Below are positions 1-13,115 of a stretch of 64,000 nt of DNA, piece after piece. The notes beneath the pieces were generated by a model. The model was not told the origin of the DNA. It saw nothing but the letters and a program-made list of their open reading frames with translations, and did not search any database. The first letter of the stretch is position 1; each line of letters begins with the position of its first letter. The stretch is from Bin5 sp965232575 (GTDB lineage: Bacteria; Chloroflexota; Anaerolineae; Caldilineales; Caldilineaceae). Location of the stretch: the NCBI GenBank assembly GCA_965232575.1, contig CBDDPZ010000007.1, positions 1 through 64,000 of the forward strand, given 5' to 3'. A program made the position numbers and the translations under genes.

Positions 1-681
1 ACCCCGTTCCGTGAATATATAGCGCGGTTTCGATGGGTCCGTTTCGATCTTTTTGCGGAGATAGGTGATATACAGACGCAACAGGTGATTGTCGTTTACA
101 TATTCGTGCCCCCATACTTTCGTCAACAGCACCTCATGGGGGACGACCCAACCGGCGTTCTGGATGAGCTGGTGGAGTAGTCGATACTCGGTTGGGCGCA
201 AGCTCAGTCGTTCGCCGTCGACGATAACGTCGCGCCGCTGCAGGTCCACCTGCAACCGGTCATCGATCGTAATAATCTGATTTTCCGGCCGGGTATTGGT
301 CACTTCAAAGCGACGCAGCACCGCACGAATCCGGCTGGACAGCTCGCGCGGGCTGAATGGCTTTACCACATAATCATCCGCGCCCAGATCCAGCCCTTTG
401 ATTTGATCTTCCTCGTCGGAGCGCACGGTAAGCATGATGGCTGGAATGTCGCTGATTTCGCGCAGCCGTTTGAGTGTTTCGAAACCGTCCAGGCCCGGCA
501 TTTCGACGTCCAGAAGGACGAGATTGGGTTCATATTCCCGGATCTTTTCGAGCGCTTGAAAGCCATCATTGGCTTCCAGCGTCTGATAGCCTTCCAGGTC
601 CAGATTCATTTTCACGAACCGCACCATGCGCGGCTCGTCGTCAACGACCAGGATCTGTTTGGTGGGGCCTGTTTGCGACAT
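1..681 (-). CDS. OmpR/PhoB-family response regulator (C-terminus beyond window)
   Basis: Reading the minus strand from the ATG at 681 gives an open frame of 227 codons that runs off the window edge. The N-terminal receiver domain shows the acidic pair in ILVVDDEP, the phospho-acceptor Asp in LLDVEMPGLDG (about residue 57), a Thr in MLTVRSD and the Lys in VVKPFSPREL. A winged-helix output domain follows, with LRPTEYRLLHQLI and the recognition-helix region DNHLLRLYITYLRKKIE. Only the last few residues should be missing. An AGAAGGAA ribosome binding site lies about 8 nt before the start. Such proteins are phosphorylated by a sensor kinase and then bind promoter DNA. The histidine kinase at 13116 is not adjacent, so pairing with it is only a guess. 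Confidence 0.93.
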   Translation of the reverse strand, partial: MSQTGPTKQILVVDDEPRMVRFVKMNLDLEGYQTLEANDGFQALEKIREYEPNLVLLDVEMPGLDGFETLKRLREISDIPAIMLTVRSDEEDQIKGLDLGADDYVVKPFSPRELSSRIRAVLRRFEVTNTRPENQIITIDDRLQVDLQRRDVIVDGERLSLRPTEYRLLHQLIQNAGWVVPHEVLLTKVWGHEYVNDNHLLRLYITYLRKKIETDPSKPRYIFTERG

Positions 682-1478
682 TGCGACGTTCCTTCTGATT
701 TGTTCGCCCGCGCACACGGCTCGGGCTGATTCTTTCTCTCAACATCATACCATGTACGCCGGAGACGAGGCTATCTCTCCTGCCGAAGGAGTGTATTCCT
801 GGAATCCCGGCGCACTAAGGTTTCTGTTGCAGGATGATTGAAGGGAGCAGCCGCTAAGGTTCAGCGCGTAACATTGATTAAGACAATAGTAAATCTTTCT
901 TAACGAAGGGATTAAAGGAAGCCGCACGAATTTTCTCCAATTTTTGGTCCATAAGCGTGCTATACTTTTTCGACTTGTGCAATGGCTGCGGTAAAGCGGG
1001 CGCTGGCAGTGAGCCAGCCTGAACACGTATAGGAGGGCAACCGATGACCTGCGCAGAAGTCACGCATCCGCTTGATAAAGTAATCACACAGTTCGCGGGT
1101 TTGAACAGAGCGCCGCCAGACCTCCCGGCATCATTCCGCATATGCCAAGCTTTGGGGACAACCTCATGATCAGCCCTGACCCCGCGGAATCCGTCCAGAG
1201 AACACGCAGCTGGCACAGATGTCCCCAGGATTGGACCAGGGCAATTGCATCTAAATTGGATCAAAGCATCGAAATGCTTCAGAATTCCCCTCCAGGTCGG
1301 GATCAGACATAAGAGAAGTGTGCGAATGGTGGCACGTAGGCGGGAAATCGGAATGATTTCGACGACTGAGGGCTTGAGCCGCGGCGACTTCTGCTCGCGA
1401 TCCAGCAACCTGAAGACGATTTCCACTTATTCGCGCTTTGTTTTGACTACGATTTCAACGGAATCGGCCTACAAAATT
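682..1478. other. Long intergenic stretch, no convincing gene
   Basis: No family is recognisable here. The only notable coding signal is on the plus strand. An AGGAGGG ribosome binding site at 1031-1037 precedes an ATG at 1044 that opens a 41-codon frame ending at 1169, and a 48-codon frame starts at 1166 in a 4-nt ATGA overlap and ends at 1312. A TATACT hexamer at 961-966 could be a -10 box, but no good -35 is seen. The small frames could be leader peptides, debris or chance. Confidence 0.4.
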
Positions 1479-1578
1479 AGATGCGATTGCTTTGGGGTTG
1501 CCCAGAGGAGTGGGCTGCGGATCCCGGTGTAATTCCCCAGAGGTAGACCGAAACTCGCCCCCTTTTTGGGACGCACCC
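1479..1578 (+). repeat. MITE copy 1 (ISKra4-type ends), next to the rRNA promoter
   Basis: This ~100-bp non-coding unit is nearly identical, in inverted orientation, to 23690-23792. The shared internal segment includes GCCCAGAGGAGTGGGCTGCG and CCCCAGAGGTAGACCGAAAC. Its right end (CCCCCTTTTTGGGACGCACCC, which is one base over a perfect match to the right end of the IS at 23803-25239) is intact, while its left end (AGATGCGATTGCTTTGGGG) is degraded. No target duplication is visible. It ends about 15 bp before the -35 box of the rRNA promoter. Confidence 0.75.
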
Positions 1579-1593
1579 CAACCCGAATCCCAT

Positions 1594-1622
1594 TTGACAG
1601 GGGGTAGTGGGTGTGCTACATT
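1594..1622 (+). promoter_or_regulatory. rRNA operon promoter (sigma70-type)
   Basis: TTGACA (1594-1599), a 17-bp spacer and TACATT (1617-1622) form a near-consensus promoter about 310 bp upstream of the 16S gene. A MITE ends immediately upstream. Confidence 0.75.
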
Positions 1623-1725
1623 GAGGGGACCTGCATCGGATCTGGGGTTGAGAAGGGCTTTATGGTCGTTCGTTCGATCCGTGATTTGTCGAAGTCGCAG
1701 GGATGTAGTAAGCTAGAGAAGTTGT

Positions 1726-1757
1726 GGCACATTAACAGTTGAAGAGTGGCAAGATAA
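1726..1757 (+). other. 16S processing stem, 5' arm
   Basis: The segment GGCACATTAAC..TGAAGAGTGGCAAGATAA is complementary, with few mismatches, to 3583-3614 downstream of 16S. In the precursor the two would pair and enclose 16S, the usual substrate for RNase III type processing. Confidence 0.8.
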
Positions 1758-1938
1758 AGCGGAGTCCAGCGACCTGTCGGTCGTTTTCGGGTTGCTCTGT
1801 GTTTCTGGATAGTGGAGGGGATGCGGGGTAGTTTGGGAGCGGCGAGGAAGACGGAGAGTTTAGAAGAGCTTTGCGTAGAAGGGTTGTTGTTTCTGTGTGT
1901 ACTGGGAGTGTGAGGTATGCAGGTGGGACAACAGCGGA

Positions 1939-3463
<1,525 letters not shown>

Positions 3464-3582
3464 AAGAGAGGACGTCTGTGTGGAGACGGTGCAGTTGCTG
3501 TAGAGAGCAGGCGTTGTACAGAGCGGTAGCTGCGTTGTCGGGGAAGCGGAGACGTCTGCAGCAGGCAGGGTCTGCGGACCGG

Positions 3583-3614
3583 TTATCTTGCCACTTTTCA
3601 GGGGTTAATGCGCC
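3583..3614 (+). other. 16S processing stem, 3' arm
   Basis: TTATCTTGCCACTTTTCAGG and the bases after it pair with 1726-1757. It lies in the 16S-23S spacer just before tRNA-Ile. Confidence 0.8.
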
Positions 3615-3645
3615 TCTGAAGTGTGAAGGCGGGGCAAGGTGGAGA

Positions 3646-3719
<74 letters not shown>

Positions 3720-3864
3720 CAGTCGTGCGGTGGAAGCGGATAGGGATGCTGAAGCTGTGTGATGGCAGCGAGCGAGGGTACTGCAGGCCTGGCCGGCGCG
3801 ATGCGCGGAAGGCTGGGGGCAGGGTTCCTGGTCGGCTGTGCGGCAGGAAGCGTAGAAAGCATTG

Positions 3865-3908
3865 ATGGCACATTAAGAACTGAATAGGATAGAGAAGAAC
3901 TGCTGTAG
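3865..3908 (+). other. 23S processing stem, 5' arm
   Basis: This 44-nt segment beginning ATGGCACATTAAGAACTGAA pairs almost throughout with 6915-6958 beyond the 3' end of 23S. It resembles the 16S stem arm at its start (GGCACATTAA in both). Confidence 0.85.
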
Positions 3909-3957
3909 GAGTGAGAAGGGTGCGGCAGCTGCGAGGTTGCCGCGCACAAACACAGCA

Positions 3958-6898
<2,941 letters not shown>

Positions 6899-6914
6899 TA
6901 TGTACTTCTTGCGC

Positions 6915-6958
6915 CTGTAGCAGTGCTTCTTTATCCTGTTCAGTTCTTAGTGGGCCAT
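6915..6958 (+). other. 23S processing stem, 3' arm
   Basis: CTGTAGCAGTGCTTCTTTAT followed by CCTGTTCAGTTCTTAGTGGGCCAT is the reverse complement of 3865-3908 with a handful of mismatches. Confidence 0.85.
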
Positions 6959-7119
6959 GCGAGTGGCCTGACCAATGGCGTGCAGGCAGACCCCCTGACA
7001 CAACATCAGCGGCTCTGCCCCGGACCATGCAGCTTAACGCATAGAACGTAATGCGCAGCGCAGCATGCACGACAAAACCACTCGCAATGTACAACCTGCG
7101 TGAGTAAGAGGTGTGAGGA

Positions 7120-7235
7120 GTTGGTGGCAAGAGCGGTGGGGAAACACCCGGCCCCATCCCGAACCCGGCAGTAAAGTCCACCAGCGTCGATGGTAGTGCG
7201 GGGGCAACCCCGTGTGAGAGTAGACCGCCGCCAAC
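7120..7235 (+). rRNA. rrf: 5S ribosomal RNA
   Basis: Typical 5S with terminal stem TTGGTGGC / GCCGCCAA, the CCATCCCGAACCCGG loop-B/C region and GAGAGTAGACCGCCGCC at the 3' side. Flanking GTGTGAGG (7111-7118) and CCTCACAC (7239-7246) extend the stem and probably serve processing. A pyrimidine-rich run (CCTCTTTCTTTC) follows and may be part of the operon terminator. Confidence 0.95.
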
Positions 7236-7282
7236 CCACCTCACACCCTCTTTCTTTCACACTCCACCGATGAAAGCTTCTC

Positions 7283-7310
7283 TGGACAACCTGCACCTTT
7301 GTGTTACAAT
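7283..7310 (+). promoter_or_regulatory. Likely promoter of glmU
   Basis: TGGACA (7283-7288), a 16-bp spacer and TACAAT (7305-7310). It lies between 5S and glmU and leaves a leader of roughly 200 nt in which no structure was recognised. Confidence 0.55.
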
Positions 7311-7521
7311 GTGCGCAGACACCAATCTGGCCCCCGTCTGCGATTTATTTCATGGATGACAACCCTCCTGAACCCGGTTCTCTACCATTCTTATCCTCGA
7401 ACAGATTCGCCGTCCCTCTTGCGCTTGACAATGTAACCGACGCGTTTGCCACCTTGCTCGCCTGCCGCTGGCGAACTCTGCGCGCGCCTTTCCCCCATCC
7501 CATTGCATAGGAGCATCCTGC

Positions 7522-8979
7522 ATGGCTGTTGCTGCCGTCATCTTGGCTGCCGGGTACGGCAAACGCATGAAATCGAAGCTGCCCAAATCGCTGTACCCTT
7601 TGGCCGGCAGGCCTCTGATCGAGTGGTCTCTGCAAGCGGTAGAAGGGCTTTCCGATCAGCCGCCCGTCGTTGTGGTCGGTCATGCAAAAAAACAGGTGCA
7701 GGAACTCCTCGGCGACCGCGTCGAATACACCCTGCAGAAGAAGCTTCTTGGCACAGGACATGCCCTGATGCAGGCCAAAGAACGCCTCAATCAACGCGCC
7801 GATCAGGTCCTGGTCCTCTACGCCGATATGCCCCTTCTGCGGTCCGGAACGCTTAAACGGTTGACCCAACTTCGCGCCGGCAGCGCACACCGCCAGCACC
7901 GGCCAACCGCGCTGTCCCTTCTGACGGTCGAGCGTAAAGATTCCCAGGGGTTCGGCCGCATCGTTCGCAACCGGAACGGCTCCGTCCGCGCAATCGTGGA
8001 AGAGGTGGACTGCACGCCCGAACAGCTCGCGATTCGCGAATTGAATCCCGGTGTCTACTGCTTTAACGCCCAATGGCTCTGGGAAAATATCTCCCTGCTG
8101 ACGCCCAGCTCCAGCGGAGAACTCTATCTGACCGATATGATCGGAATCGCCGTCGAACAGGGCCAGGACGTCCAGACCGTTGCAGCCGCCCCTGATGAGA
8201 CACTCGGCATCAATGACCGCAGCCAGTTGGCCGTCGCCGCACACGCACTGCGCCAGCGCATCAACACCGATCATATGCTGTCCGGTGTGACCATCGTCGA
8301 TCCCGCATCCACATATATCGATGCTGACGTGACAATCGGCCAGGACTCGACTATCCTTCCCGGAACCCACTTGCAGGGCCGCACCACCGTTGGCGCCGGC
8401 TGCTACATCGGGCCCAATAGTCGCATCGTCGACAGCGCAATCGGAGATGCCTGCCGGGTTGAGTACAGTGTCATCGAGCAGGCCAGAATGGACCGGGGCA
8501 GCGAAGTCGGCCCCTTCGGCCATCTGCGGCCGGGCGCCCATCTGGGTGAAGACGTACATATGGGAAACTTCGGCGAAGTGAAGAATAGCCGGCTGGGCAA
8601 AGGCGTCAAAATGGGTCATTTCAGCTACATTGGCGATGCCACCGTTGGCGAAAACGTAAATATCGGCGCCGGCTCCATAACCTGTAACTTCGATGGCGTC
8701 TCCAAAAATCGCACAATTCTTGGCGATGACGTCTTCCTCGGCAGCGATACTCTCCTGGTTGCGCCCGTTACCCTGGGCGCACGCGCACGCACCGGCGCCG
8801 GCTCTGTCGTAACGCGGGATGTAGGGGAGGACACGCTGGTCTACGGCGTGCCCGCAAAGCGCCCCCCTACCGTCGGACCGGCTGATCCATGCGTGGCAGC
8901 TTCGGCGCAACGCAATGCCGCGACCGGGGAAGAGTTGGGGGCCGGTGAAAACGCCAAGCAGCCTGAGTCGAATGAGTAA
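7522..8979 (+). CDS. glmU: Bifunctional GlcNAc-1-P uridylyltransferase / GlcN-1-P acetyltransferase
   Basis: GlmU acetylates glucosamine-1-phosphate and then couples it to UTP, giving UDP-GlcNAc for peptidoglycan, in the cytosol. The N-terminal half has the nucleotidyltransferase signature LAAGYGKRMKSKLPK (residues 8-22) and YADMPLL. The C-terminal half (from about residue 255) is a left-handed beta-helix of hexapeptide repeats, with the acetyltransferase segment NIGAGSITCNFDG and closing VTRDVGEDTLVYGVPAKR. At 485 residues it is slightly longer than the usual ~455 because of a hydrophilic tail. Start: ATG with TAGGAG 8 nt upstream. It is a single-copy housekeeping gene between the rRNA operon and a membrane-protein gene. 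Confidence 0.95.
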   Translation: MAVAAVILAAGYGKRMKSKLPKSLYPLAGRPLIEWSLQAVEGLSDQPPVVVVGHAKKQVQELLGDRVEYTLQKKLLGTGHALMQAKERLNQRADQVLVLYADMPLLRSGTLKRLTQLRAGSAHRQHRPTALSLLTVERKDSQGFGRIVRNRNGSVRAIVEEVDCTPEQLAIRELNPGVYCFNAQWLWENISLLTPSSSGELYLTDMIGIAVEQGQDVQTVAAAPDETLGINDRSQLAVAAHALRQRINTDHMLSGVTIVDPASTYIDADVTIGQDSTILPGTHLQGRTTVGAGCYIGPNSRIVDSAIGDACRVEYSVIEQARMDRGSEVGPFGHLRPGAHLGEDVHMGNFGEVKNSRLGKGVKMGHFSYIGDATVGENVNIGAGSITCNFDGVSKNRTILGDDVFLGSDTLLVAPVTLGARARTGAGSVVTRDVGEDTLVYGVPAKRPPTVGPADPCVAASAQRNAATGEELGAGENAKQPESNE

Positions 8980-9099
8980 CCCCCGTCAAATTGACGAAAA
9001 AGTAAAGTGACACACCAGCACTTCGGGTCGATTTTTTCCGTCAAACTGCCTGCCCAATGCTCGGCGCGGCGCAAGGCAACGTAGAAAAAGGAGTCTCCT

Positions 9100-10449
9100 G
9101 TGGAAGTGGAACCTGCATGGCTGATCGCGGCGCAACTGCTGCCATTACTGACGATTGGCTTTGTCTCTGCCGCAGAAGTATCGCTGTCGGCAGCATCCAG
9201 AAGCCGAATGCGAGAACTTCTCGCCAGCGGCAATCAGCGGGCAAAGCTGATCGACCGAATGCTCTCCGACCCGGCCCGCTTTCTCTCCACCCTCCTGATC
9301 CTCAAAAGCCTTGCCTACATTGCCGCAAGCTCAATGGCCGTCTGTGTGGCGATGCTCATGCAGTGGTCCAATGTCGGGGTCAGCGCCTCCGTGGGTCTCG
9401 TCTGGCTCCTCCTTCTCGCCGTTCAAGTCATCAGCCGGGGCTGGGCTCTGCGCCAGCCGGAAACGATCGCGCTCGCCATTGCCCGTGTCGTCGACCTCGT
9501 GGCTGCAATACTCGCCCCGTTATCGTTTCTCCTGCGCCGTCTGGCTGCCTACGCCCGCGGCGACGCAGACGAAGTGACCCCCGAAAGCGTATTCCTGAGC
9601 GAGGACGGCCTCCGCTTCCTCATACATGTGGGCGAAGGCGAAGGAGTCATTGAAGAAGACGAAAAACAGATGATCGCCGGCATTTTTGAATTCGGCGAGA
9701 CGACCGTGCGTGAGATCATGGTGCCTCGGCTCGACATGGTGGCCGTAGAAGTGAATTCGCCCCTCAGCGAAGCTCTCGATCTGATTATCGGCAACGGACA
9801 CAGCCGCATTCCCGTCTACGAAGACAGCATAGATCACCTGCTCGGTGTACTCTACGCCAAAGACCTCCTTCTCTGCCTGCGCGATGGGAGCCAGGATATC
9901 TCTATTCGTCAACTGCTTCGGCAGGCCTATTTCGTTCCCCAGAGCAAAAAACTTGACGAACTGTTCGAGGAAATGCAGGCCCACCGCATCCATATGGCCC
10001 TGGCTGTGGACGAATACGGCGGTACAGCCGGCTTAGTTACGATCGAAGACCTGCTGGAAGAAATCGTTGGCGAAATCCAGGACGAGTACGATTCGGAAGA
10101 GCCCCAATTGAAAAAACTGGCGCCCGAAATCTACGTCTTCAACGCCCGATACGATATCGATGAAGTGTCCCGGCTTATCGACGTCAACCTGTCCGCCGGC
10201 CCCGAGAATATCGACACCTTGGGCGGTTTCATCTACAGTCAACTTGGACGCGTTCCCGAGCAGGGCGAAAGCATACAGTTCCATGATTGGCGGTTCACGG
10301 TCCTGTCCGTAGATTCCCGCCGTATCGAACAGGTACGCGTCGAACCGCTCCACAGCTCAGAGAACGGTGCGCACACATTGAGCCAGCCCGACGTCGAGGA
10401 GCAGACCGAGGATTCGACAGGCTCCGGTTACCTTCAGTCGGCCGCCTGA
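9100..10449 (+). CDS. CNNM/CorC-type membrane protein with CBS pair (hemolysin-C family)
   Basis: The first ~150 residues form a CNNM domain with hydrophobic segments at roughly 8-30, 65-90 and 95-120. A conserved acidic linker (GEGEGVIEEDEKQMI, about 178-192) follows, then two CBS motifs, starting at REIMVPRLDMVAVE and at AYFVPQSKKLDELFEEMQ with VDEYGGTAGLVTIEDLLEEI. A CorC/HlyC C-terminal domain (YDIDEVSRLIDVNL ... GGFIYSQLGRVPEQGE) ends the protein. The family is linked to Mg/Co efflux and ion homeostasis; 'hemolysin' is a historical name. The start is GTG at 9100, with AAAGGAG about 7 nt upstream. Substrate cannot be told from sequence. Confidence 0.9.
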   Translation: MEVEPAWLIAAQLLPLLTIGFVSAAEVSLSAASRSRMRELLASGNQRAKLIDRMLSDPARFLSTLLILKSLAYIAASSMAVCVAMLMQWSNVGVSASVGLVWLLLLAVQVISRGWALRQPETIALAIARVVDLVAAILAPLSFLLRRLAAYARGDADEVTPESVFLSEDGLRFLIHVGEGEGVIEEDEKQMIAGIFEFGETTVREIMVPRLDMVAVEVNSPLSEALDLIIGNGHSRIPVYEDSIDHLLGVLYAKDLLLCLRDGSQDISIRQLLRQAYFVPQSKKLDELFEEMQAHRIHMALAVDEYGGTAGLVTIEDLLEEIVGEIQDEYDSEEPQLKKLAPEIYVFNARYDIDEVSRLIDVNLSAGPENIDTLGGFIYSQLGRVPEQGESIQFHDWRFTVLSVDSRRIEQVRVEPLHSSENGAHTLSQPDVEEQTEDSTGSGYLQSAA

Positions 10450-10503
10450 CAATATGGTATACGCCTCCTGCTCAAAGCGGCCGCCCAGAAAAAGGACGCT
10501 ATC

Positions 10504-10890
10504 GTGACCCCGACGGTATCTCCGCAACAACTGGTTGCAGCGGCACAGTCCGCCCGCAATCAGGCCTATGCACCCTACAGCAACTATGCCGTCGGCGCCG
10601 CCGTGTTGACACAAGACGGCGAAATCACCCTGGGATGTAACGTCGAAAACGCTTCCTATGGCGGGACGATCTGCGCCGAACGGGTCGCGCTCACGGCCGC
10701 AGTCGCCCAAGGAAAACGAGAATTCAGCGCGATCGCCGTTGTTACGGTGGACGGCGGCTCGCCCTGCGGCCTCTGCCGCCAGGTGATGTGTGAGCTCGGG
10801 GCAGAGATGGATGTCTATATCAGTGATGCAGCCGGCAACTTCCGCAGCACGACCGTGCGCGCACTGCTGCCGGATGCCTTCGGCGGCTGA
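10504..10890 (+). CDS. cdd: Cytidine deaminase
   Basis: It deaminates cytidine and deoxycytidine to uridine forms in pyrimidine salvage. The 128 residues match the small tetrameric class. YAPYSNYAVGAAV binds the nucleoside. NVENASYGGTICAER carries the first zinc Cys and the catalytic Glu, and PCGLCRQ the other two zinc Cys. The start is a GTG with AAAAAGGA upstream. It lies 54 bp after the CNNM gene on the same strand, so co-transcription is likely. It ends in TGA, showing that TGA acts as a stop in this genome. Confidence 0.95.
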   Translation: MTPTVSPQQLVAAAQSARNQAYAPYSNYAVGAAVLTQDGEITLGCNVENASYGGTICAERVALTAAVAQGKREFSAIAVVTVDGGSPCGLCRQVMCELGAEMDVYISDAAGNFRSTTVRALLPDAFGG

Positions 10891-11103
10891 CGAAGGTCGC
10901 AACGTTTCCTCGCCGACTCGTTCCGTCGGGATCATTAGAATGCAGACGAATTCGGGGCGTCCAGGATAGGACGCCAAGGATCAGGCGCTCAGTCCCAAAA
11001 GGAAGCAGGCCGGCACACCTCTGTGATTACCCGGCAGAATCCTCCCACCAGAATTGGACCGTAGCGGGCTGGATCCGACCCCCACCCAGCGAGCGAAATA
11101 CTG

Positions 11104-12840
11104 ATGAAGAACTGCTGCATAGCGGCAATTGGATTGTTGGCACTGTGGGCGGCTGCCGCCTGTGCCCCAAGCCCCGCGCCTGCCCAACCCACTGTAACCG
11201 CGGCCGCTGCTTCGCCGGCTGCCGTAACCGGTAACGCTGAAACAAGCACACCGACCGCTGCGTCGGCAATCCCTACCCCAACGCCGTTGTCGTCGATAAA
11301 CGTGGCCGCCTCAGGGGAGGTTATTCCTTCGTCAGGACAAGAGTCCGCGCACTTGGCAGTCGATGACGATCTCGACTCACTCTGGAACTCAGGACGCATT
11401 CCGCTGGGATGGTTTCGGATTGCACTTGATGGCCAATACCTCGTCAATAGAGTCGAGTTGGTCATTGCGCAGACGCCTCCCGGTCCGACCACACATGAAC
11501 TCTGGTTGGGAGATAGTTCGGGCACGCGCGCGCTCTATGAGCGTCTCATTAGCGAACATACGGAAGATGGGCAGACGCTCGAAGTAACAATTGATCCGCC
11601 CCGCAGCATAAACGAGGTTTATGTTCGCACTGTTCAAAGCCCCAGTTGGGTCGCATGGCGCGAAGTGCGTGTGTTCGGCGCCCCCGCTGTGAATTCTCCC
11701 TCGCCGGCCTTCAAACTCAGTAAAGTCGCCGCCGGACTGGACCTGCCGGTGCAGCTAACGCATGCCGGCGATGGCAGCGGAAGGCTCTTCGTGCTGGAAC
11801 AGGCGGGACGCATCCGCATTATCAAGAAAGACGCGGCCTCCAACGGCGGCGCAGGCTGGTCTGTGGACGAAACTCCGTTCCTGGATATCTCGGAGAGAGT
11901 CAGCTGCTGCGGAGAACGGGGACTCCTTGACCTGGCTTTTCCGCCTGACTATACTGTCAAACAGCACTTCTATATCAGTTATACCAATGGCGATGGCCAT
12001 ACAGTCATCAGCCGCTACAAAACAACCCCTGATCCGGACACAGCCGATCCAGACAGCGAGGAGATTCTTCTCACAATCGAGCAACCACACACAACGCACA
12101 ATGGCGGACGCATCCTCTTCGGTCCCCAAGACGGCTACCTCTATATCGGCAGCGGCGACGGCGGTGCACCCGCGTTCAACGATCCTGACAATCGTGGGCA
12201 AGACCCCAGCGTACTATTGGGCACGATACTGCGCATCGATGTCGAATCCGGCGTTCATCCTTACGCCATCCCCCCCAGCAATCCATTCACTCAGGTCGAA
12301 GGCTATCGCGACGAGATATGGGCCTATGGCCTGCGCAATCCCTGGGGATTCGCGTTCGACAGGCAGACAGGCGATCTCTATATCCCCGACGTGGGCAATA
12401 TCACCATCGAAGAGGTGAACTATCAGCCGGCAGCCAGCACCGGAGGCGAAAACTACGGCTGGCGTATTACCGAAGGCAGCATCTGTTTCGAGCAATGGGG
12501 CTGCGTCAAGGGCGAGCCCTGTGAAGTCGAACACTGGATTTGCAGCGTAGAAGGCCAGACCCCGCCCGTGGCCGAATACGACCGTTCTCTTGGGTGCGCC
12601 ATCGTGGGCGGGGCCGTCTATCGCGGGCCCGGCCTGCCCGACCTGCAGAGTGTCTTTCTCTTCGCCGATTTTTGCCGCGGGCAGATCTGGGGATTGAAAG
12701 GCGGTCCCCAGGACAAATGGCACAGCCCCCTCCTTATCAATGCCTCGGTTCCTGTCAGCGCCATCGGCGAAGACCAGGAAGGCAACGTCTACGTCATCGG
12801 CTACCAGGACGGCGTCATCTCGATGATCACAGAGGAGTAG
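11104..12840 (+). CDS. Lipoprotein PQQ-type glucose/sorbosone dehydrogenase with discoidin-like domain
   Basis: The N-terminus has a short signal peptide ending in AAAAC (probable lipidated Cys near residue 20) and then a Ser/Thr/Pro/Ala-rich spacer. Residues ~70-200 resemble an F5/8-type-C (discoidin) fold: NVAASGEVIPSSGQ, LWNSGRIPLGWFRI, and WVAWREVRVFGAP. From ~205 to the end it is a GSDH beta-propeller, with GLDLPVQLTHAGDGSGRLFV, CCGERGLLDLAFPPDY, HNGGRILFGPQDGYLYIGSG and EIWAYGLRNPWGFAFDR. Such enzymes oxidise aldose sugars extracellularly with PQQ. The discoidin part may bind polysaccharide. No PQQ synthesis genes are in the window. Function by family; substrate unknown. Confidence 0.85.
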   Translation: MKNCCIAAIGLLALWAAAACAPSPAPAQPTVTAAAASPAAVTGNAETSTPTAASAIPTPTPLSSINVAASGEVIPSSGQESAHLAVDDDLDSLWNSGRIPLGWFRIALDGQYLVNRVELVIAQTPPGPTTHELWLGDSSGTRALYERLISEHTEDGQTLEVTIDPPRSINEVYVRTVQSPSWVAWREVRVFGAPAVNSPSPAFKLSKVAAGLDLPVQLTHAGDGSGRLFVLEQAGRIRIIKKDAASNGGAGWSVDETPFLDISERVSCCGERGLLDLAFPPDYTVKQHFYISYTNGDGHTVISRYKTTPDPDTADPDSEEILLTIEQPHTTHNGGRILFGPQDGYLYIGSGDGGAPAFNDPDNRGQDPSVLLGTILRIDVESGVHPYAIPPSNPFTQVEGYRDEIWAYGLRNPWGFAFDRQTGDLYIPDVGNITIEEVNYQPAASTGGENYGWRITEGSICFEQWGCVKGEPCEVEHWICSVEGQTPPVAEYDRSLGCAIVGGAVYRGPGLPDLQSVFLFADFCRGQIWGLKGGPQDKWHSPLLINASVPVSAIGEDQEGNVYVIGYQDGVISMITEE

Positions 12841-13080
12841 GCGGGAGACCGAGTCGGTTCTTGCGTCATAATAAAGGCAATCCCTGTATCCTGAACTGAT
12901 CGCTTTGGAACATGGGCGTTTTACGTTATTTCCGTCTCCGGCGCGGTGGGAACCGGCGACGAATTCGCTGCACTCGCCCATCTTCATCCGGTACTTCTCG
13001 AAGACGCTTAAGGGGGTGAATCGATTGCTGGGGCAGAGCTCGCATAAGGCAGTCGCGATGCACCCCCTCTCCCCGGATCG

Positions 13081-13109
13081 TTGACTTTACTTTCCCGCTC
13101 TGTTATTTT
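13081..13109 (+). promoter_or_regulatory. Promoter of the histidine kinase, probably giving a leaderless mRNA
   Basis: TTGACT (13081-13086), a 17-bp spacer and TATTTT (13104-13109). The -10 box ends 6 nt before the ATG at 13116, so transcription should start at or next to the start codon. No ribosome binding site is present. Confidence 0.6.
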
Positions 13110-13115
13110 CTTACC

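Noticed and set aside
3720..3957. Second spacer tRNA (tRNA-Ala)
   Set aside because: No cloverleaf or T-loop sequence is present between tRNA-Ile and 23S.
7236..7260. Classical terminator right after 5S
   Set aside because: The stem GTGTGAGG/CCTCACAC encloses the 5S gene itself and looks like a processing stem; the following pyrimidine run is too weak to call.
7345..8910. 521-codon open frame antisense to glmU
   Set aside because: glmU on the plus strand matches its family end to end; the antisense frame has no recognisable domain or ribosome binding site.
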